Shown here: piece after piece, positions 24,064 through 32,182 of the stretch
Layout of the letters: each line of letters begins with the position of its first letter
Position numbering within the stretch: the first letter of the stretch is position 1
DNA from: Chloroflexus sp.
Lineage (GTDB): Bacteria; Chloroflexota; Anaerolineae; Anaerolineales; Villigracilaceae
Assembly: GCA_020723995.1 (NCBI GenBank)
Contig: DYHT01000011.1
Coordinates: 1-52,107, forward strand
Length of the DNA stretch: 52,107 bases
Direction: 5' to 3'
Program-made: the position numbers and the translations under genes
Notes under the pieces: generated by a model
Database searches by the model: none
What the model was told of the DNA's origin: nothing
Seen by the model: the letters and a program-made list of their open reading frames with translations, nothing else

Positions 24064-25296
24064 ATGGAGAACAAAAAAACCGGCACTTCGACCAGGCTCA
24101 GTGCAAGTTTACGTAGCCTGACCCGCAACATCTGGGTCGTGACCGCCACCTCCTTCCTCACCGACATCTCCTCCGAGATGATCACCAACCTCGTCCCGCT
24201 CTTCCTAGTCAACGTGCTCAGCGCGGGGATGGCAGTCGTTGGCCTGATCGAGGGCCTGGCCGAGACCACCGCCAGCCTGATGAAAATCTACTCCGGTGCG
24301 CTCTCGGACAAACTCGGCAAACGCAAATGGCTGACCGTGGCCGGTTACAGCCTCTCGACCCTCGCCAAGCCTTTCCTCTATTTTGCCGAGACCTGGGGCT
24401 GGGTGCTGGGTGTGCGCTTCACCGACCGGCTGGGCAAGGGCATCCGCACTGCGCCGCGGGATGCGCTGGTGGCGGACAGCATTGACGACAAGCAACGCGG
24501 ACTGGCCTTCGGCCTGCACCGGGCTGGAGACACCGCCGGAGCGTTCCTCGGACTGGCAATTGCCGCCGTTATCATCTGGCTGACCCAGTCCGGCGCGGCG
24601 GAACTCAGCCAGCGCACCTTCCAGATCGCCGTGCTGGCCAGCATCATCCCGACCGCGCTGGCGGTGATTGTCCTGGCCCTGGGCGCAAAAGATGTGGCAG
24701 TCGAGGGTAAGTCAAAATTCCCCGTGCTCAGCCTGAAGGGCATGGACAACCGCTTCAAGGCTTTCCTACTGGTCGTCATCCTGTTCACCCTCGGCAACTC
24801 GTCCGATGCTTTCATCATCCTGCGCGGACAGGAACGCGGCCTGAACGTCTTGCAAATCATGGGCATGTTGATGACCTTCAATGCCATCTACGCCGCTCTC
24901 TCCAGTCCCCTCGGCGCGCTCTCGGATAAAATTGGCCGCAGAAAACTGATCATTGGCGGCTGGCTGGCTTATGGGCTGGTCTATCTCGGTTTTGCACTTT
25001 CGCAGACCGGCTGGCAGGTATGGACGCTGTTCGGACTGTACGGAATCTACTACGCCGCCACCGAGGGCACCGCCAAGGCCTTGATCGCCGACTTGGTCAC
25101 GCCGGCGCGGCGTGGCACGGCCTACGGTCTGTATCACGCCGCGGTTGGGCTGACTGCCTTCCCGGCCTCGCTCATCGCCGGGGTGTTGTGGCAGGGGGTC
25201 GGTTCGTGGACAGGTTTCGGGGCCTCCGCTCCGTTCTTCTTCGGGGCGGGGATGGCGCTGATGGCCGGCTTGTTGTTCTGGAAAATAGTGAGATGA
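24064..25296 (+). CDS. MFS transporter
   Basis: A 410-residue major facilitator with about 12 TM segments. The loop 2-3 motif SDKLGKRKWLTV and its second-half equivalent SDKIGRRKLIIGG are clear, and FTDRLGKGIRTAPRDAL lies in the fourth TM region. It likely exports small molecules. Residues about 8-14 (STRLSAS) are encoded by ACTTCGACCAGGCTCAGTGC, the dispersed repeat in reverse orientation, so the N-terminus may be extended. The ATG has GGAG upstream. No neighbouring genes hint at its substrate. Confidence 0.9.
   Translation: MENKKTGTSTRLSASLRSLTRNIWVVTATSFLTDISSEMITNLVPLFLVNVLSAGMAVVGLIEGLAETTASLMKIYSGALSDKLGKRKWLTVAGYSLSTLAKPFLYFAETWGWVLGVRFTDRLGKGIRTAPRDALVADSIDDKQRGLAFGLHRAGDTAGAFLGLAIAAVIIWLTQSGAAELSQRTFQIAVLASIIPTALAVIVLALGAKDVAVEGKSKFPVLSLKGMDNRFKAFLLVVILFTLGNSSDAFIILRGQERGLNVLQIMGMLMTFNAIYAALSSPLGALSDKIGRRKLIIGGWLAYGLVYLGFALSQTGWQVWTLFGLYGIYYAATEGTAKALIADLVTPARRGTAYGLYHAAVGLTAFPASLIAGVLWQGVGSWTGFGASAPFFFGAGMALMAGLLFWKIVR
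24093..24112. repeat. Repeat fragment in the MFS N-terminal codons
   Basis: ACTTCGACCAGGCTCAGTGC is the reverse orientation of the GCCCTGAGCCTGTCGAAGGG family and encodes about seven residues of the MFS N-terminus. Divergence is larger than in other copies. Confidence 0.5.
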
Positions 25297-25305
25297 CAGT
25301 TTTTC

Positions 25306-25333
25306 TTGACAACCATGCTATACTCTTTATAGT
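25306..25333 (+). promoter_or_regulatory. Sigma-70-type promoter of the dodecin gene
   Basis: TTGACA (25306-25311) and TATAGT (25328-25333) have a 16-base spacer. They lie about 40 bases before the dodecin start and after the MFS stop. Confidence 0.7.
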
Positions 25334-25371
25334 AACGATTGATGGCCTGCTGTTTCGGAAAGGAGAACAAA

Positions 25372-25587
25372 ATGGCAGAAAGCGTCTACAAAGTGATCGA
25401 GTTGGTCGGCACCAGCAGTGAGTCATGGGAGAAGGCCGCCGCAGCCGCCATTGCAACGGCTTCGAAGAGCCTGAAGGACCTGCGCATCGCCGAAGTGGTC
25501 GAACTGGACATGCAGATCGAAAATGGTAAGGTTAGCACTTACCGGGCGAAGGTGAAGGTATCTTTCAAGTACCACGAGAGTGACTGA
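25372..25587 (+). CDS. Dodecin family flavin-binding protein
   Basis: A 71-residue dodecin. KVIELVGTSSESWEKAAAAA is the conserved N-terminal strand and helix with the flavin-stacking tryptophan, and VVELDMQIENGKVSTYRAKV gives the remaining strands. Dodecins form hollow dodecamers that store or buffer flavin in the cytoplasm. The ATG at 25372 follows AAAGGAGAACAAA; an earlier in-frame Met is not family-like. The stop overlaps the GTG start of the next gene. Confidence 0.93.
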   Translation: MAESVYKVIELVGTSSESWEKAAAAAIATASKSLKDLRIAEVVELDMQIENGKVSTYRAKVKVSFKYHESD

Positions 25588-25942
25588 TAGCAAACCGATC
25601 CGCTTTATTGACGAAGAAATCGAAATCCACTTCGACCAGCCGCCGGTACTGGAGAAAAAGCCCGGCTGCCCGGACGGCTTCACCTGGCAAAGCAAGACCT
25701 ACCGCATCGTTGAGATGCTGGCCGAGTGGTCGGATTTCACCCGCCGCGGGCGCATGGCGCGCAATATGCAGCCCGCCCACGCGGCTGTGGCATCCACGCG
25801 CGGCTCGTGGGGTGTTGGGCGGTTTTATTATCAAGTTAGGACAGATACAGGGCAGATTTTCGACTTGTATTACGACCGCGCCCCCAAGGACGCGGCGCGC
25901 CGCAAGGGGGCGTGGTTTTTGTATCGCGAGATGGCGGTTTGA
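25580..25942 (+). CDS. DUF6504 family protein
   Basis: A 120-residue protein of unknown function. It has the conserved stretches PIRFIDEEIEIHFDQPPVLE, DGFTWQSKTYRIVEMLAEW and SWGVGRFYYQVRTD, then FDLYYDRAPKD. The family is associated in some genomes with DNA repair genes, but nothing here confirms that. The likely start is GTG 25580, overlapping the dodecin stop, so the pair may be translationally coupled. Confidence 0.8.
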   Translation: MTDSKPIRFIDEEIEIHFDQPPVLEKKPGCPDGFTWQSKTYRIVEMLAEWSDFTRRGRMARNMQPAHAAVASTRGSWGVGRFYYQVRTDTGQIFDLYYDRAPKDAARRKGAWFLYREMAV

Positions 25943-25973
25943 ACCGCGCCCCCCAACGAGTGGGCAGGGGCCT

Positions 25974-26249
25974 ATTTTTTTCGCGCCAGCAGGAAGATGA
26001 CCACGCCTCCGGCGGCCAGGACAACCAGACACAGGCACAGCACTGCGCCGCCACCCGGCAGCCACCATACCAGTGTGTTGCTGGCAGTACTCTCATGGTC
26101 ACATCTATTTCCTCGTACAGGCTGCTGAGTTCGTCCAGATCGCTAAAGGGAGCGGCAACGACGCACCATGTCTCATCGCCGCGCTTTTCTTCGCAAACAA
26201 TGGAACCCAATCCCTGCGCAGAGCGTCCGATTAAAAGTAGTGCTGGATT
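25974..26249 (-). pseudogene. C-terminal remnant of a membrane-anchored protein
   Basis: On the minus strand a reading frame opens at about 26249 with no good start and reads GLGSIVCEEKRGDETWCVVA, then PFSDLDELSSLYEEIDVTMRV. It then continues in a frame shifted by one base as SNTLVWWLPGGGAVLCLCLV, then VLAAGGVVIFLLARKK and stop. The final hydrophobic segment looks like a single TM anchor, and the preceding part recalls DUF3153/LppM-type proteins, which is a weak guess. The 5' part of the gene is missing. The rest of the 25943-26311 gap holds nothing else I recognise. Confidence 0.4.
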
Positions 26250-26311
26250 TTACCGCCCCTTGTGCTACAATATTCTCAAAGGTCTTGTTCTCAACGACCG
26301 AGGAGGAGAAC

Positions 26312-27316
26312 GTGAAACCCAGGTTTATTATCTTGTTAATGGCCGGTTGGATAATTGCCGCGTTGCCCGGCTGCACGCTCTCGCTGGCCAAACCGCCGGC
26401 CTCGCTGCCGACGGCCTTGATCTTTCCGACCCTCCCGCCAACGAACACTCCGCTCGCACAACCCACCGCTTCGCCGACGCCTGTCGCAACCACCGCTACT
26501 CCAGTAATACCGACGGCGGCACTTCCCACGCTGACGCCTGCCACTGCGACTAGCGGGCCGGCCGCCACCCCCGGCGCGCCTTCCGGGCCGTATGCTGTGA
26601 TTCTGGTCGCAGCGGCAGATGTGCTGAATATCCGCTCCGCGCCGGGTGCGGGTAATCCGGTTGTCGGGACTTTCGCCGCCACTGCCACCAACGTCCAACG
26701 CAGCGGCCCATCTGCCAAAGTTGGCGACGCCCTGTGGGTGGAAGTCGAGAAACCGGGCGGCGGTAAGGGCTGGGTCAATTTCAAATACCTGACCGAATAT
26801 GTGACCCCGGCTGCCTTCTGTGCGGATACCCAAGTCAACACACTCATCACCAATCTGGACACTGCCCTGACCAACTCGAATGGCGCGGCACTGGCCGCGC
26901 TGGTCAGCCCGGCGCATGGCATGGACGTGCGCCTGTGGCGCTATGGCCGCGTCATCAATTACGACCGGGAACATGCCCGCTGGATGTTCGACAGCACCTA
27001 CGAGCACAACTGGGGCGCAGCCCCGGGCAGCGGCCTGGATACCATCGGCGCGTTCCACGTGGCGGTTCTGCCAAAACTGATGGAGGTATTCAATGCAAGC
27101 TACAGCCTGCATTGCAATGACCCCATGAATCTGGCCGTCTTCACGCTCGTGCCCTGGCCCAACGAATATGCCAACATCAATTTCTACGCCGTCCACAAGC
27201 CTGCTACCGATCCCGCTTACGGCGGATTGGACTGGCGCACCTGGCTGGTGGGGGTGGAATACGTGAACGGCAAGCCGTATGTGTTCAGCATCATCCACTT
27301 CCAATGGGAGCCGTAA
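26312..27316 (+). CDS. Lipoprotein with SH3-like domain
   Basis: A 334-residue predicted lipoprotein: signal peptide ending IIAALPGC, then a Pro/Thr linker (about 25-90), an SH3-type segment (VLNIRSAPGAGNPVVGTFAA... to GWVNFKYLTEY, residues about 105-165) and an uncharacterised C-terminal domain (WRYGRVINYDREHARWMFD, with FSIIHFQWEP at the end). It would be anchored at the outer face of the membrane. The start is GTG 26312 after GAGGAGGAGAAC. A strong terminator follows at 27334. Confidence 0.8.
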   Translation: MKPRFIILLMAGWIIAALPGCTLSLAKPPASLPTALIFPTLPPTNTPLAQPTASPTPVATTATPVIPTAALPTLTPATATSGPAATPGAPSGPYAVILVAAADVLNIRSAPGAGNPVVGTFAATATNVQRSGPSAKVGDALWVEVEKPGGGKGWVNFKYLTEYVTPAAFCADTQVNTLITNLDTALTNSNGAALAALVSPAHGMDVRLWRYGRVINYDREHARWMFDSTYEHNWGAAPGSGLDTIGAFHVAVLPKLMEVFNASYSLHCNDPMNLAVFTLVPWPNEYANINFYAVHKPATDPAYGGLDWRTWLVGVEYVNGKPYVFSIIHFQWEP

Positions 27317-27333
27317 ACTTAACCAGCGGCCAA

Positions 27334-27371
27334 AACCTCCCGCAGGTTGCGAGCCTGCGGGAGGTTTTTTT
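27334..27371 (+). terminator. Rho-independent terminator
   Basis: AACCTCCCGCAGG and CCTGCGGGAGGTT form a perfect 13-bp stem around a 7-base loop, followed by a T-run. It ends the lipoprotein gene and insulates the downstream Fur-type promoter. Confidence 0.9.
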
Positions 27372-27372
27372 C

Positions 27373-27424
27373 TTGACAAATCTACCTTATCGAATATAAT
27401 TGTTATTGATAATTATTGCAATAA
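27373..27424 (+). promoter_or_regulatory. Promoter with Fur-box-like dyad
   Basis: TTGACA (27373-27378) and TATAAT (27395-27400) with a 16-base spacer form a consensus promoter. TTATTG...CAATAA (27403-27424, with GATAATTATT between) is an AT-rich dyad immediately downstream, where a Fur-family repressor would block transcription. Regulation by the protein encoded next is inferred. Confidence 0.7.
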
Positions 27425-27433
27425 GGAGACGTT

Positions 27434-27871
27434 ATGTCTTGCACAACCCATCGCACCCAGGAACTGCGCGCCCGCGGCTTCCGCATGACTCCCCAGCGTC
27501 GGGCCATTCTGAAAATTTTACACGCTTCCGGCGAGCACCTCTCACCCTCCGAAGTCTACACCCGCGCCCGGCAGACGATGCCCGGTCTGACCGAGGCCAC
27601 CGTCTACCGCACGCTGGAATTTCTGGCCGAGAACGACATGGTTTTGCCGTCGCTGACCGGCAGCGGGCATCTGGCCTACGAAATTTCCGGGCATGACCAT
27701 CACCATCTCATCTGCCGCGCCTGCGGCAAAGAGGCAGCCGTTGAGCACGCCTGGCTGCATGAACTCTACGAACAATTGGAAACCGAGACCGGCTTCCGCC
27801 TGACCACCAGCCATTTGACCTTTTTCGGGCTTTGCCCGGAATGCAAAACCAAAATCCCAAGGAGAAACTGA
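27434..27871 (+). CDS. Fur-family metal-dependent regulator
   Basis: A 145-residue Fur-family repressor. The winged helix is in GFRMTPQRRAILKIL...TVYRTLEFLAEND, the His-rich metal site in HDHHHLICRACGK, and a CPEC pair lies near the end (CRAC/CPEC form the structural Zn site). Family members sense Fe, Zn, Ni or Mn. Position upstream of a cobalt/nickel transporter suggests Ni, Co or Zn sensing, not proven. The ribosome binding site AAGGAG precedes ATG, and the gene ends 1 base before cbiM, so the four genes form an operon. Confidence 0.9.
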   Translation: MSCTTHRTQELRARGFRMTPQRRAILKILHASGEHLSPSEVYTRARQTMPGLTEATVYRTLEFLAENDMVLPSLTGSGHLAYEISGHDHHHLICRACGKEAAVEHAWLHELYEQLETETGFRLTTSHLTFFGLCPECKTKIPRRN

Positions 27872-27872
27872 C

Positions 27873-28805
27873 ATGCTGTACACACCTGCCCCCATGCACA
27901 TTCCTGACGGCTTTTTGAGTATGCTTGTCTCGGCAGTTTGCTGGGCGCTCACAGTCATCATCCTGGCTGTGGCGCTCTCCCAAGCCAACAAGACCTTCAA
28001 TGAACGCCAGATTCCGTTGATGGGCGTGATGGCGGCTTTCATTTTTGCCGCGCAGATGATCAACTTCCCGGTAGCAGGCGGGACATCGGGCCACCTGCTG
28101 GGCGGCGCGCTAGCAGCCATCCTGCTCGGGCCGTGGGCCGGGATGTTGGTGATGATGGCCGTCATCGCCGTGCAGGGCTTGCTTTTTCAGGATGGCGGCC
28201 TGCTGGCGATGGGCGCCAACATCCTGAACATGGGCCTGCTGGCCGTTACCGTGGCCTATGGCCTGTACCGCACCGTCTTGAACCGCCCGCGCGGCCTCAA
28301 ACTGGCTGTGGCCGGAATCGCCGCCTGGCTCTCGGTGATGACCGGCGCGCTGGCGACCGCATTGCAAATCTGGTTGAGCGGCAACGCCAAACTGGAAATC
28401 ATCCTCCCGGCCATGCTGGGCATCCATGCGTTGATTGGTCTCGGCGAGGCGCTGATTACCGTAGCCGCGCTGGCCTTTATCTTCAAGACCCGCCCAGATT
28501 TGCTGGAAGGTGGCGAAACAGTACGCGGCGGGCGCGGTTGGATTGTGACTGGCCTGCTCATTACGCTGGCAGTCGTTTTGCTGGCTCCGTTGGCGTCCGC
28601 CAATCCCGACGGACTGGAACACGTGGCAATCAATATGGGATTTCACACGACCGGCCAGGCTGCGCCGTATGAATTTTTGCCAGATTACACCATTCCCTTC
28701 CTGGGCGCGACGCCGCTCTCGACTATTCTGGCCGGCGCGCTGGGCGTGCTGATGGTGTTGGCATTGGCCTTCCTCATTGGCCGCCTCGTGCTCAAAAAAC
28801 CGTAA
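27873..28805 (+). CDS. cbiM: CbiM-PDGLE fusion, cobalt/nickel ECF transporter substrate-binding subunit
   Basis: A 310-residue S component. MHIPDGFLS at residues 8-16 is the CbiM/NikM metal-binding N-terminus, and the segment NFPVAGGTSGHLLGGALAA holds the conserved His. From about 230 a PDGLE (CbiN-like) domain follows (ASANPDGLEHVA, YEFLPDYTIPFLG), so the usual small CbiN subunit is fused. In known proteins Met1 and His2 bind the metal. This suggests the start is ATG 27894, but the good ribosome binding site (AAGGAG) serves ATG 27873, which adds 7 residues. Confidence 0.9.
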   Translation: MLYTPAPMHIPDGFLSMLVSAVCWALTVIILAVALSQANKTFNERQIPLMGVMAAFIFAAQMINFPVAGGTSGHLLGGALAAILLGPWAGMLVMMAVIAVQGLLFQDGGLLAMGANILNMGLLAVTVAYGLYRTVLNRPRGLKLAVAGIAAWLSVMTGALATALQIWLSGNAKLEIILPAMLGIHALIGLGEALITVAALAFIFKTRPDLLEGGETVRGGRGWIVTGLLITLAVVLLAPLASANPDGLEHVAINMGFHTTGQAAPYEFLPDYTIPFLGATPLSTILAGALGVLMVLALAFLIGRLVLKKP

Positions 28806-28882
28806 CGCGACATTCATGTTGCCCACCTTGCGACAAAAATTTCGCAATACAGGATTCGCAACGCGAGTCATGTCACCAGCAT
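28806..28882. repeat. GCGACATTCATGTTGC-type repeat before cbiQ
   Basis: CGCGACATTCATGTTGC, then CAACGCGAGTCATGTCACC, relatives of the hairpin at 15452. No ribosome binding site for cbiQ is visible within it. Confidence 0.5.
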
Positions 28883-28903
28883 TTGCGCCAATCGTCAATC
28901 GTT

Positions 28904-29695
28904 ATGCACGATAACGTCTTCGACCGCTACCGCCCCGGCGATTCCATCCTTCACCGCCTCGACCCACCTCTCAAAGTGGTAGTGACGGTCGCTTTCATTA
29001 TCTCGAATGTGCTTTTGCCGGATGCCGCCTGGCTGGCCTTTGGCCTGTCGTGGCTTTTGATTCTTGCCAGCAGCCAGATGGCCGGGCTGGGCATCGGGTA
29101 CACGACGCGGCGCTCGGTCGTAGCCCTGCCCTTTGCGCTGGCCGCAATCACAGCCATCTTTTCAGTGCCGGGCAATGCCCTGGCCGACTGGCATATCGGC
29201 GCTACCCCGTTGACAGTCACCGACGCCGGGCTGCTGCGTTTTGCCAGCATCATGTTGCGCGCCTGGCTTTCGGTGCAGGGGGCGATTTTGCTGGTGGCCA
29301 CCACCCGCTTTCCAGATTTAATTCATGCTCTCGAACATTTGCGATTGCCGAAACTGCTGGTGACCATTATCGCCTTTCTCTATCGCTACTTGTTCGTCCT
29401 GACTGATGAAGTCTTACGCATGTTGCGGGCGCGGATGGCGCGCTCGGCGGCTATGCCCGGCCAGCAAAGCGGTGGGAGTCTGCTCTGGCGTGCTAAAGTC
29501 ACCGGAAATATGGTCGGGCAGTTGTTTTTACGCAGTTACGAACGTTCCGACCGCATCTACAACGCCATGCTGGCGCGCGGTTACACCGGCCAGATCCGCA
29601 CCCTCAACCCGCACGTGATGAAAGGGCGCGATTGGCTGTTTGCTACGCTGGCGGCTGCCGCGTTTACCTTGCTGCAAATTATTGGGCGTATGTAG
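28904..29695 (+). CDS. cbiQ: ECF transporter T component, CbiQ
   Basis: A 263-residue membrane T component. It opens with FDRYRPGDSILHRLDPPLKV, has five or so TM segments, and carries the coupling motifs MLRARMARS and RSYERSDRIYNAMLARGYTG near residues 170-235, which link to the ATPase. The start at ATG 28904 has no clear ribosome binding site; a TTG 21 bases earlier is the alternative. It is separated from cbiM by a repeat with GCGACATTCATGTTGC. Confidence 0.9.
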   Translation: MHDNVFDRYRPGDSILHRLDPPLKVVVTVAFIISNVLLPDAAWLAFGLSWLLILASSQMAGLGIGYTTRRSVVALPFALAAITAIFSVPGNALADWHIGATPLTVTDAGLLRFASIMLRAWLSVQGAILLVATTRFPDLIHALEHLRLPKLLVTIIAFLYRYLFVLTDEVLRMLRARMARSAAMPGQQSGGSLLWRAKVTGNMVGQLFLRSYERSDRIYNAMLARGYTGQIRTLNPHVMKGRDWLFATLAAAAFTLLQIIGRM

Positions 29696-29733
29696 GACAA
29701 ATTGTCAATTTGCCCTATTGGCAATTTGCCCCA
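29694..29733. repeat. CAAATTG repeat between cbiQ and cbiO
   Basis: GTAGGACAAATTGTCAATTT followed by GCCCTATTGGCAATTTGCCC contains CAATTTG / CAAATTG dyads. It supplies sequence only, with no coding role. The cbiO start lies 12 bases further on. Confidence 0.5.
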
Positions 29734-29744
29734 CCGAGGTTTTT

Positions 29745-30506
29745 ATGCCAATCGTTCACGAAACCAAGCCTGTCATTCCTCTCCTCACCAGCTGTGACGG
29801 CGATGTGCTTCACATCGAACATCTGAATTTCGCTTATCCCGACGGCCACGTGGCTCTGCGGGATGTTTCGCTCAACCTGTGTGCGGGTGAAAAGGTCGCG
29901 CTGGTGGGACCGAATGGAGCCGGTAAATCCACACTGATGCTGCACCTGAACGGCATTTTGAACGGCAATGGAAATATCACTGTTGGCGGGCTGGCATCGA
30001 ATAAAGAGAATTTGCCCATCATCCGGGCGATGGTGGGAATGGTCTTTCAAAACCCCGATGATCAGTTGTTTTCCCCGACCGTTTTTGAAGATGTGGCTTT
30101 CGGCCCACTGCACATGGGTATAGCCGAGGCGGAGATCAAAGTGCGGGTAACGGCGGCCCTGACCCAGGTCCGCATGAGCGGCTACGCCGAGCGGCTCTCG
30201 CATCACCTTTCGATGGGTGAAAAGAAACGTATTGCCATCGCCACGGTGCTGTCCATGAACCCGCAAATCTTAATCTTGGATGAACCCTCGGCCGGTCTCG
30301 ATCCGCGCGCCCGGCGGGGTTTGATCAATTTGCTCGATGAATTGCCGGTCACCATGCTGGTCTCGACCCACGATATGACCATGGTGCGCGATCTCTTTCC
30401 GCGCATGGTTGTTATGGATGAGGGCCGTATTGTGGCAGATGGGCTGACAGCCAGGTTGCTGAAAGATGAGGCGCTGCTGGAAGCGCATGGGTTGGAAAAG
30501 CCGTAG
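29745..30506 (+). CDS. cbiO: ECF transporter ATPase, CbiO
   Basis: A 253-residue ABC ATPase: Walker A GPNGAGKST (about 49-57), Q-loop GMVFQNPDDQLFS, signature LSMGEKKR (about 140-147), Walker B ILILDEPSAGLD and H-loop STHDM. The NPDDQLF motif is the mark of energy-coupling factor ATPases. It should energise the CbiMQ metal importer as a homodimer. The ATG at 29745 is preceded by GAGGTTTTT, a modest binding site. An upstream open frame overlapping cbiQ is not part of the protein. Confidence 0.93.
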   Translation: MPIVHETKPVIPLLTSCDGDVLHIEHLNFAYPDGHVALRDVSLNLCAGEKVALVGPNGAGKSTLMLHLNGILNGNGNITVGGLASNKENLPIIRAMVGMVFQNPDDQLFSPTVFEDVAFGPLHMGIAEAEIKVRVTAALTQVRMSGYAERLSHHLSMGEKKRIAIATVLSMNPQILILDEPSAGLDPRARRGLINLLDELPVTMLVSTHDMTMVRDLFPRMVVMDEGRIVADGLTARLLKDEALLEAHGLEKP

Positions 30507-30516
30507 GATGAAAAAA

Positions 30517-30586
30517 GTAGACAAGTAGACAGACAAACAAGAAAAGAGTCCACTTCGCGGAGACTTTTTTTTTTTTACTTGTCTAC
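30517..30586. terminator. Long inverted repeat, convergent terminator
   Basis: The arms GTAGACAAGTA (30517-30527) and TACTTGTCTAC (30576-30586) are perfect complements. Between them AGTCCACTTCGCGGAGACT forms a smaller imperfect hairpin followed by T12. The site lies between convergent cbiO and metK and can end transcription on the plus strand. Confidence 0.65.
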
Positions 30587-30590
30587 GCGC

Positions 30591-31802
30591 TTACAATCCT
30601 GCCGCTTTCTCGAGCGCCTCAGCCTTGTCGGTGCGTTCCCAGGGCAGGTCGAGATCGTCGCGGCCAAAGTGACCGTAAGCCGCCGTCTGCCGGTAGATGG
30701 GACGGCGCAGGTCCAGGTCGCGGATGATGGCGCCCGGGCGCAGGTCGAAGTGCTGGAGGATCAGTTCGGCGATCTTGTCATCGCCATTCAAGCCGGTGCC
30801 GAAGGTCTCCACGTTGACCGAGAGAGGGCGCGCAACGCCGATGGCATAGGCCACCTGGATTTCGCAGCGCTCGGCGAGGCCAGCCGCGACCACGTTCTTG
30901 GCCGCCCAGCGGGCCGCATAGGCCGCGGAGCGGTCCACTTTGGTCGGGTCCTTGCCGGAGAAACAGCCGCCGCCGTGACGGCCCATGCCGCCGTAGGTAT
31001 CCACGATGATCTTGCGTCCGGTGACGCCGGCATCACCCTGCGGCCCGCCGATGACGAAGCGCCCGGTCGGGTTGACGTAGATTTTGATGTCATTATCCAC
31101 CATGCCCTCCGGCATGGACGGCAGGATGACGTGTTCGATGATATGCTCACGGATGTCGGCCTGGGACATTTCCGGGGCGTGCTGGGTGCTGACCAGCACT
31201 GTGTCAATGCGCTTGGGCTTGCCATAAGCGTACTCGACCGTGACCTGACTCTTGCCGTCCGGGCGCAGCCAAGGCAGCGTGCCGTCCTTGCGCAGCTCGG
31301 CTAGGCGGTGGGCCAGTTTGTGGGCCAGGTAGATGGGCATTGGCATCAGTTGCGGGGTCTCATTGCAGGCGTAGCCGAACATCATGCCCTGGTCGCCCGC
31401 GCCGATGGCCTCGATTTCAGCCTCCGACATTTCGCCGGTTTTCGCTTCGAGGGCTTTATCCACGCCCATGGCAATGTCGCCGGACTGCCTGGCGATGGCG
31501 ACCAGCACGCCGCAGGCATTGCCGTCGAAGCCTTTTTTGCTGTCGTCATAGCCGATATCGAGGACGGTCTTGCGCACCAGTTCATCGAAGTTGATCTGGG
31601 CTTTGGTGGTGATCTCGCCCAGCAGCATCACGTAACCGGTCTTGGTGGCCGTCTCGCAGGCGACGCGTGAATAAGGATCCTGCTCCAGGCAGGCGTCCAG
31701 CACGGCATCGCTGACCTGGTCGCACAGTTTGTCGGGGTGGCCCTCCGTGACTGACTCGGACGTGAACATAAGCTTGGGCGAGGTCATGAAAGTGGTGCTC
31801 AT
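30591..31802 (-). CDS. metK: S-adenosylmethionine synthetase
   Basis: A 403-residue methionine adenosyltransferase. [20 protein letters not shown] (about 14-33), [12 protein letters not shown] (about 120) and the phosphate loop [22 protein letters not shown] are intact. It makes AdoMet from methionine and ATP in the cytoplasm. Its mRNA leader carries a SAM-I riboswitch (31883-32069) and a terminator hairpin, so excess AdoMet should switch the gene off. The ATG has GGAG 9 bases upstream. AdoMet is also the donor for the several methyltransferases in this window. Confidence 0.98.
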   Translation of the reverse strand: MSTTFMTSPKLMFTSESVTEGHPDKLCDQVSDAVLDACLEQDPYSRVACETATKTGYVMLLGEITTKAQINFDELVRKTVLDIGYDDSKKGFDGNACGVLVAIARQSGDIAMGVDKALEAKTGEMSEAEIEAIGAGDQGMMFGYACNETPQLMPMPIYLAHKLAHRLAELRKDGTLPWLRPDGKSQVTVEYAYGKPKRIDTVLVSTQHAPEMSQADIREHIIEHVILPSMPEGMVDNDIKIYVNPTGRFVIGGPQGDAGVTGRKIIVDTYGGMGRHGGGCFSGKDPTKVDRSAAYAARWAAKNVVAAGLAERCEIQVAYAIGVARPLSVNVETFGTGLNGDDKIAELILQHFDLRPGAIIRDLDLRRPIYRQTAAYGHFGRDDLDLPWERTDKAEALEKAAGL

Positions 31803-31821
31803 AGATTTTGGGTCTCCTGTG

Positions 31822-31862
31822 AAAATGAAATTGCCCCTTCAGAAATTCATGAAAGGGCAATT
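31822..31862 (-). terminator. Riboswitch terminator hairpin before metK
   Basis: On the minus strand AATTGCCCTTTC and GAAGGGGCAATTT pair, followed by CATTTTC. Placed between the aptamer and metK, it is the likely expression platform, although the U-run is imperfect. Confidence 0.7.
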
Positions 31863-31882
31863 GCGCAGGATGCACGGCTGCC

Positions 31883-32070
<188 letters not shown>

Positions 32071-32101
32071 TGCCGATTGGGGCTATTTGGTTGTTGGCGG
32101 G

Positions 32102-32130
32102 ATAATACCACAGGTGGCAAAAGGCGTCAA
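32102..32130 (-). promoter_or_regulatory. Sigma-70-type promoter of the metK leader
   Basis: On the minus strand TTGACG (32130-32125) and TATTAT (32107-32102) have a 17-base spacer. Transcription would begin just upstream of the riboswitch P1 stem. Confidence 0.75.
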
Positions 32131-32182
32131 TTGCTTTGTCGCCTTGAAATGGTCTGATGTTTATAACCAACTGTCCGGGATT

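Noticed and set aside
25306-25324. TTGACA with TATACT as the dodecin promoter
   Set aside because: Only 7 bases separate the two boxes; the TATAGT at 25328 has the right spacing.
26336-27379. Minus-strand frame of 347 codons opposite the lipoprotein
   Set aside because: Arg/Gly/His-rich composition with no domain. The plus strand has signal peptide, linker and SH3-like domain and a good ribosome binding site.
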